Positions 63,898 to 64,000 of a stretch of 64,000 nucleotides of DNA are shown here, one piece after another. The notes under the pieces are model-generated. The model was given only the letters and a program-made list of their open reading frames with translations. It was not told the DNA's origin and did no database searches. The translations under genes were made by a program, and so were the position numbers. Location: positions 1 through 64,000 of the forward strand of contig NZ_JASAOI010000011.1 of NCBI RefSeq assembly GCF_029953285.1. Reading direction: 5' to 3'. Each line of letters opens with the position of its first letter. The first letter of the stretch is position 1. The stretch is from Yinghuangia seranimata. GTDB taxonomy: Bacteria; Actinomycetota; Actinomycetes; Streptomycetales; Streptomycetaceae.

Positions 63898-64000
63898 CGG
63901 ACGTGGGGCCGGTCTCGTCCACGAATGGTCGTCACCCGTCCGCCGAGTGACCGAGATGCGGCGAAATGTGCGCCATCCGGGTGGACACCGGTGTGATTGG

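Overview
This 64 kb window is high-GC actinobacterial chromosome, very probably Streptomycetaceae. Evidence: frequent GTG/TTG starts, many 4-base ATGA/GTGA stop-start overlaps, actinobacterial cta/qcr operons with a di-haem QcrC, and a MacRS-like two-component pair. From memory, the gene content follows the Streptomyces coelicolor segment around SCO2104-SCO2158. Its skeleton also matches Mycobacterium tuberculosis Rv2175c-Rv2202c (Rv2175c, pknL, DAHP synthase, PlsC-like, ArsA-like, SRPBCC, fadD15, pimB', NlpC/P60, DnaQ-like, trpD, ctaE-qcrCAB, ctaC, adoK). It is therefore old chromosomal backbone rather than a mobile island. I saw no insertion sequence, prophage, CRISPR array, rRNA or tRNA.

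Layout. 0-3 kb: adenosine-kinase-like gene and a cysteine desulfurase fused to a TusA domain. 3-15 kb: aa3 oxidase operon ctaC-ctaD-ctaF, two L,D-transpeptidase lipoproteins, an ECF sigma factor with a membrane partner, then ctaE-qcrC-qcrA-qcrB on the minus strand. 15-24 kb: response-regulator-like gene, trpD, a SAM-IV riboswitch ahead of a SufS-like PLP enzyme, an Lrp ligand-binding protein, rhomboid protease, DnaQ-like exonuclease, zinc ribbon and NYN-domain protein. 24-31 kb: cyclic-di-AMP riboswitch and NlpC/P60 hydrolase, two membrane zinc proteases, and GT87 and GT4 glycosyltransferases. 31-42 kb: acyl-CoA synthetase, phosphoesterase, SRPBCC, ArsA-like ATPase, ROK glucokinase, secreted HAD phosphatase, esterase and PlsC acyltransferase.

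42-64 kb: macS and macR separated by a MarR gene and a DUF2203 gene, glycerol kinase, a phosphofructokinase carrying the pyrophosphate-type residues Asp104/Lys124, fused TrpEG anthranilate synthase behind a Trp-Trp-Trp attenuator, class II DAHP synthase, threonine aldolase, polysaccharide deacetylase, bacterioferritin with its ferredoxin and an iron box, a PASTA-domain Ser/Thr kinase, thiO-thiS-thiG behind a TPP riboswitch, an FAD oxidoreductase, an Rv2175c-type DNA-binding protein with thiE, and a barnase/barstar pair at the right end.

The genes cover terminal respiration, sulfur/Fe-S and thiamine metabolism, aromatic amino acid supply, phosphoinositide/glycolipid and cell-wall synthesis, and central carbon kinases. 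Four cis-acting RNAs (SAM-IV, c-di-AMP, TPP and a trp attenuator) are the best-supported regulatory elements. The most unusual points are the SAM-controlled SufS-like enzyme with a large nested palindrome upstream, the split macS/macR locus, the PPi-type PFK signature, a 192-bp-spaced internal duplication in the ArsA-like ATPase, and an AT-richer insertion inside a small cysteine-rich protein.
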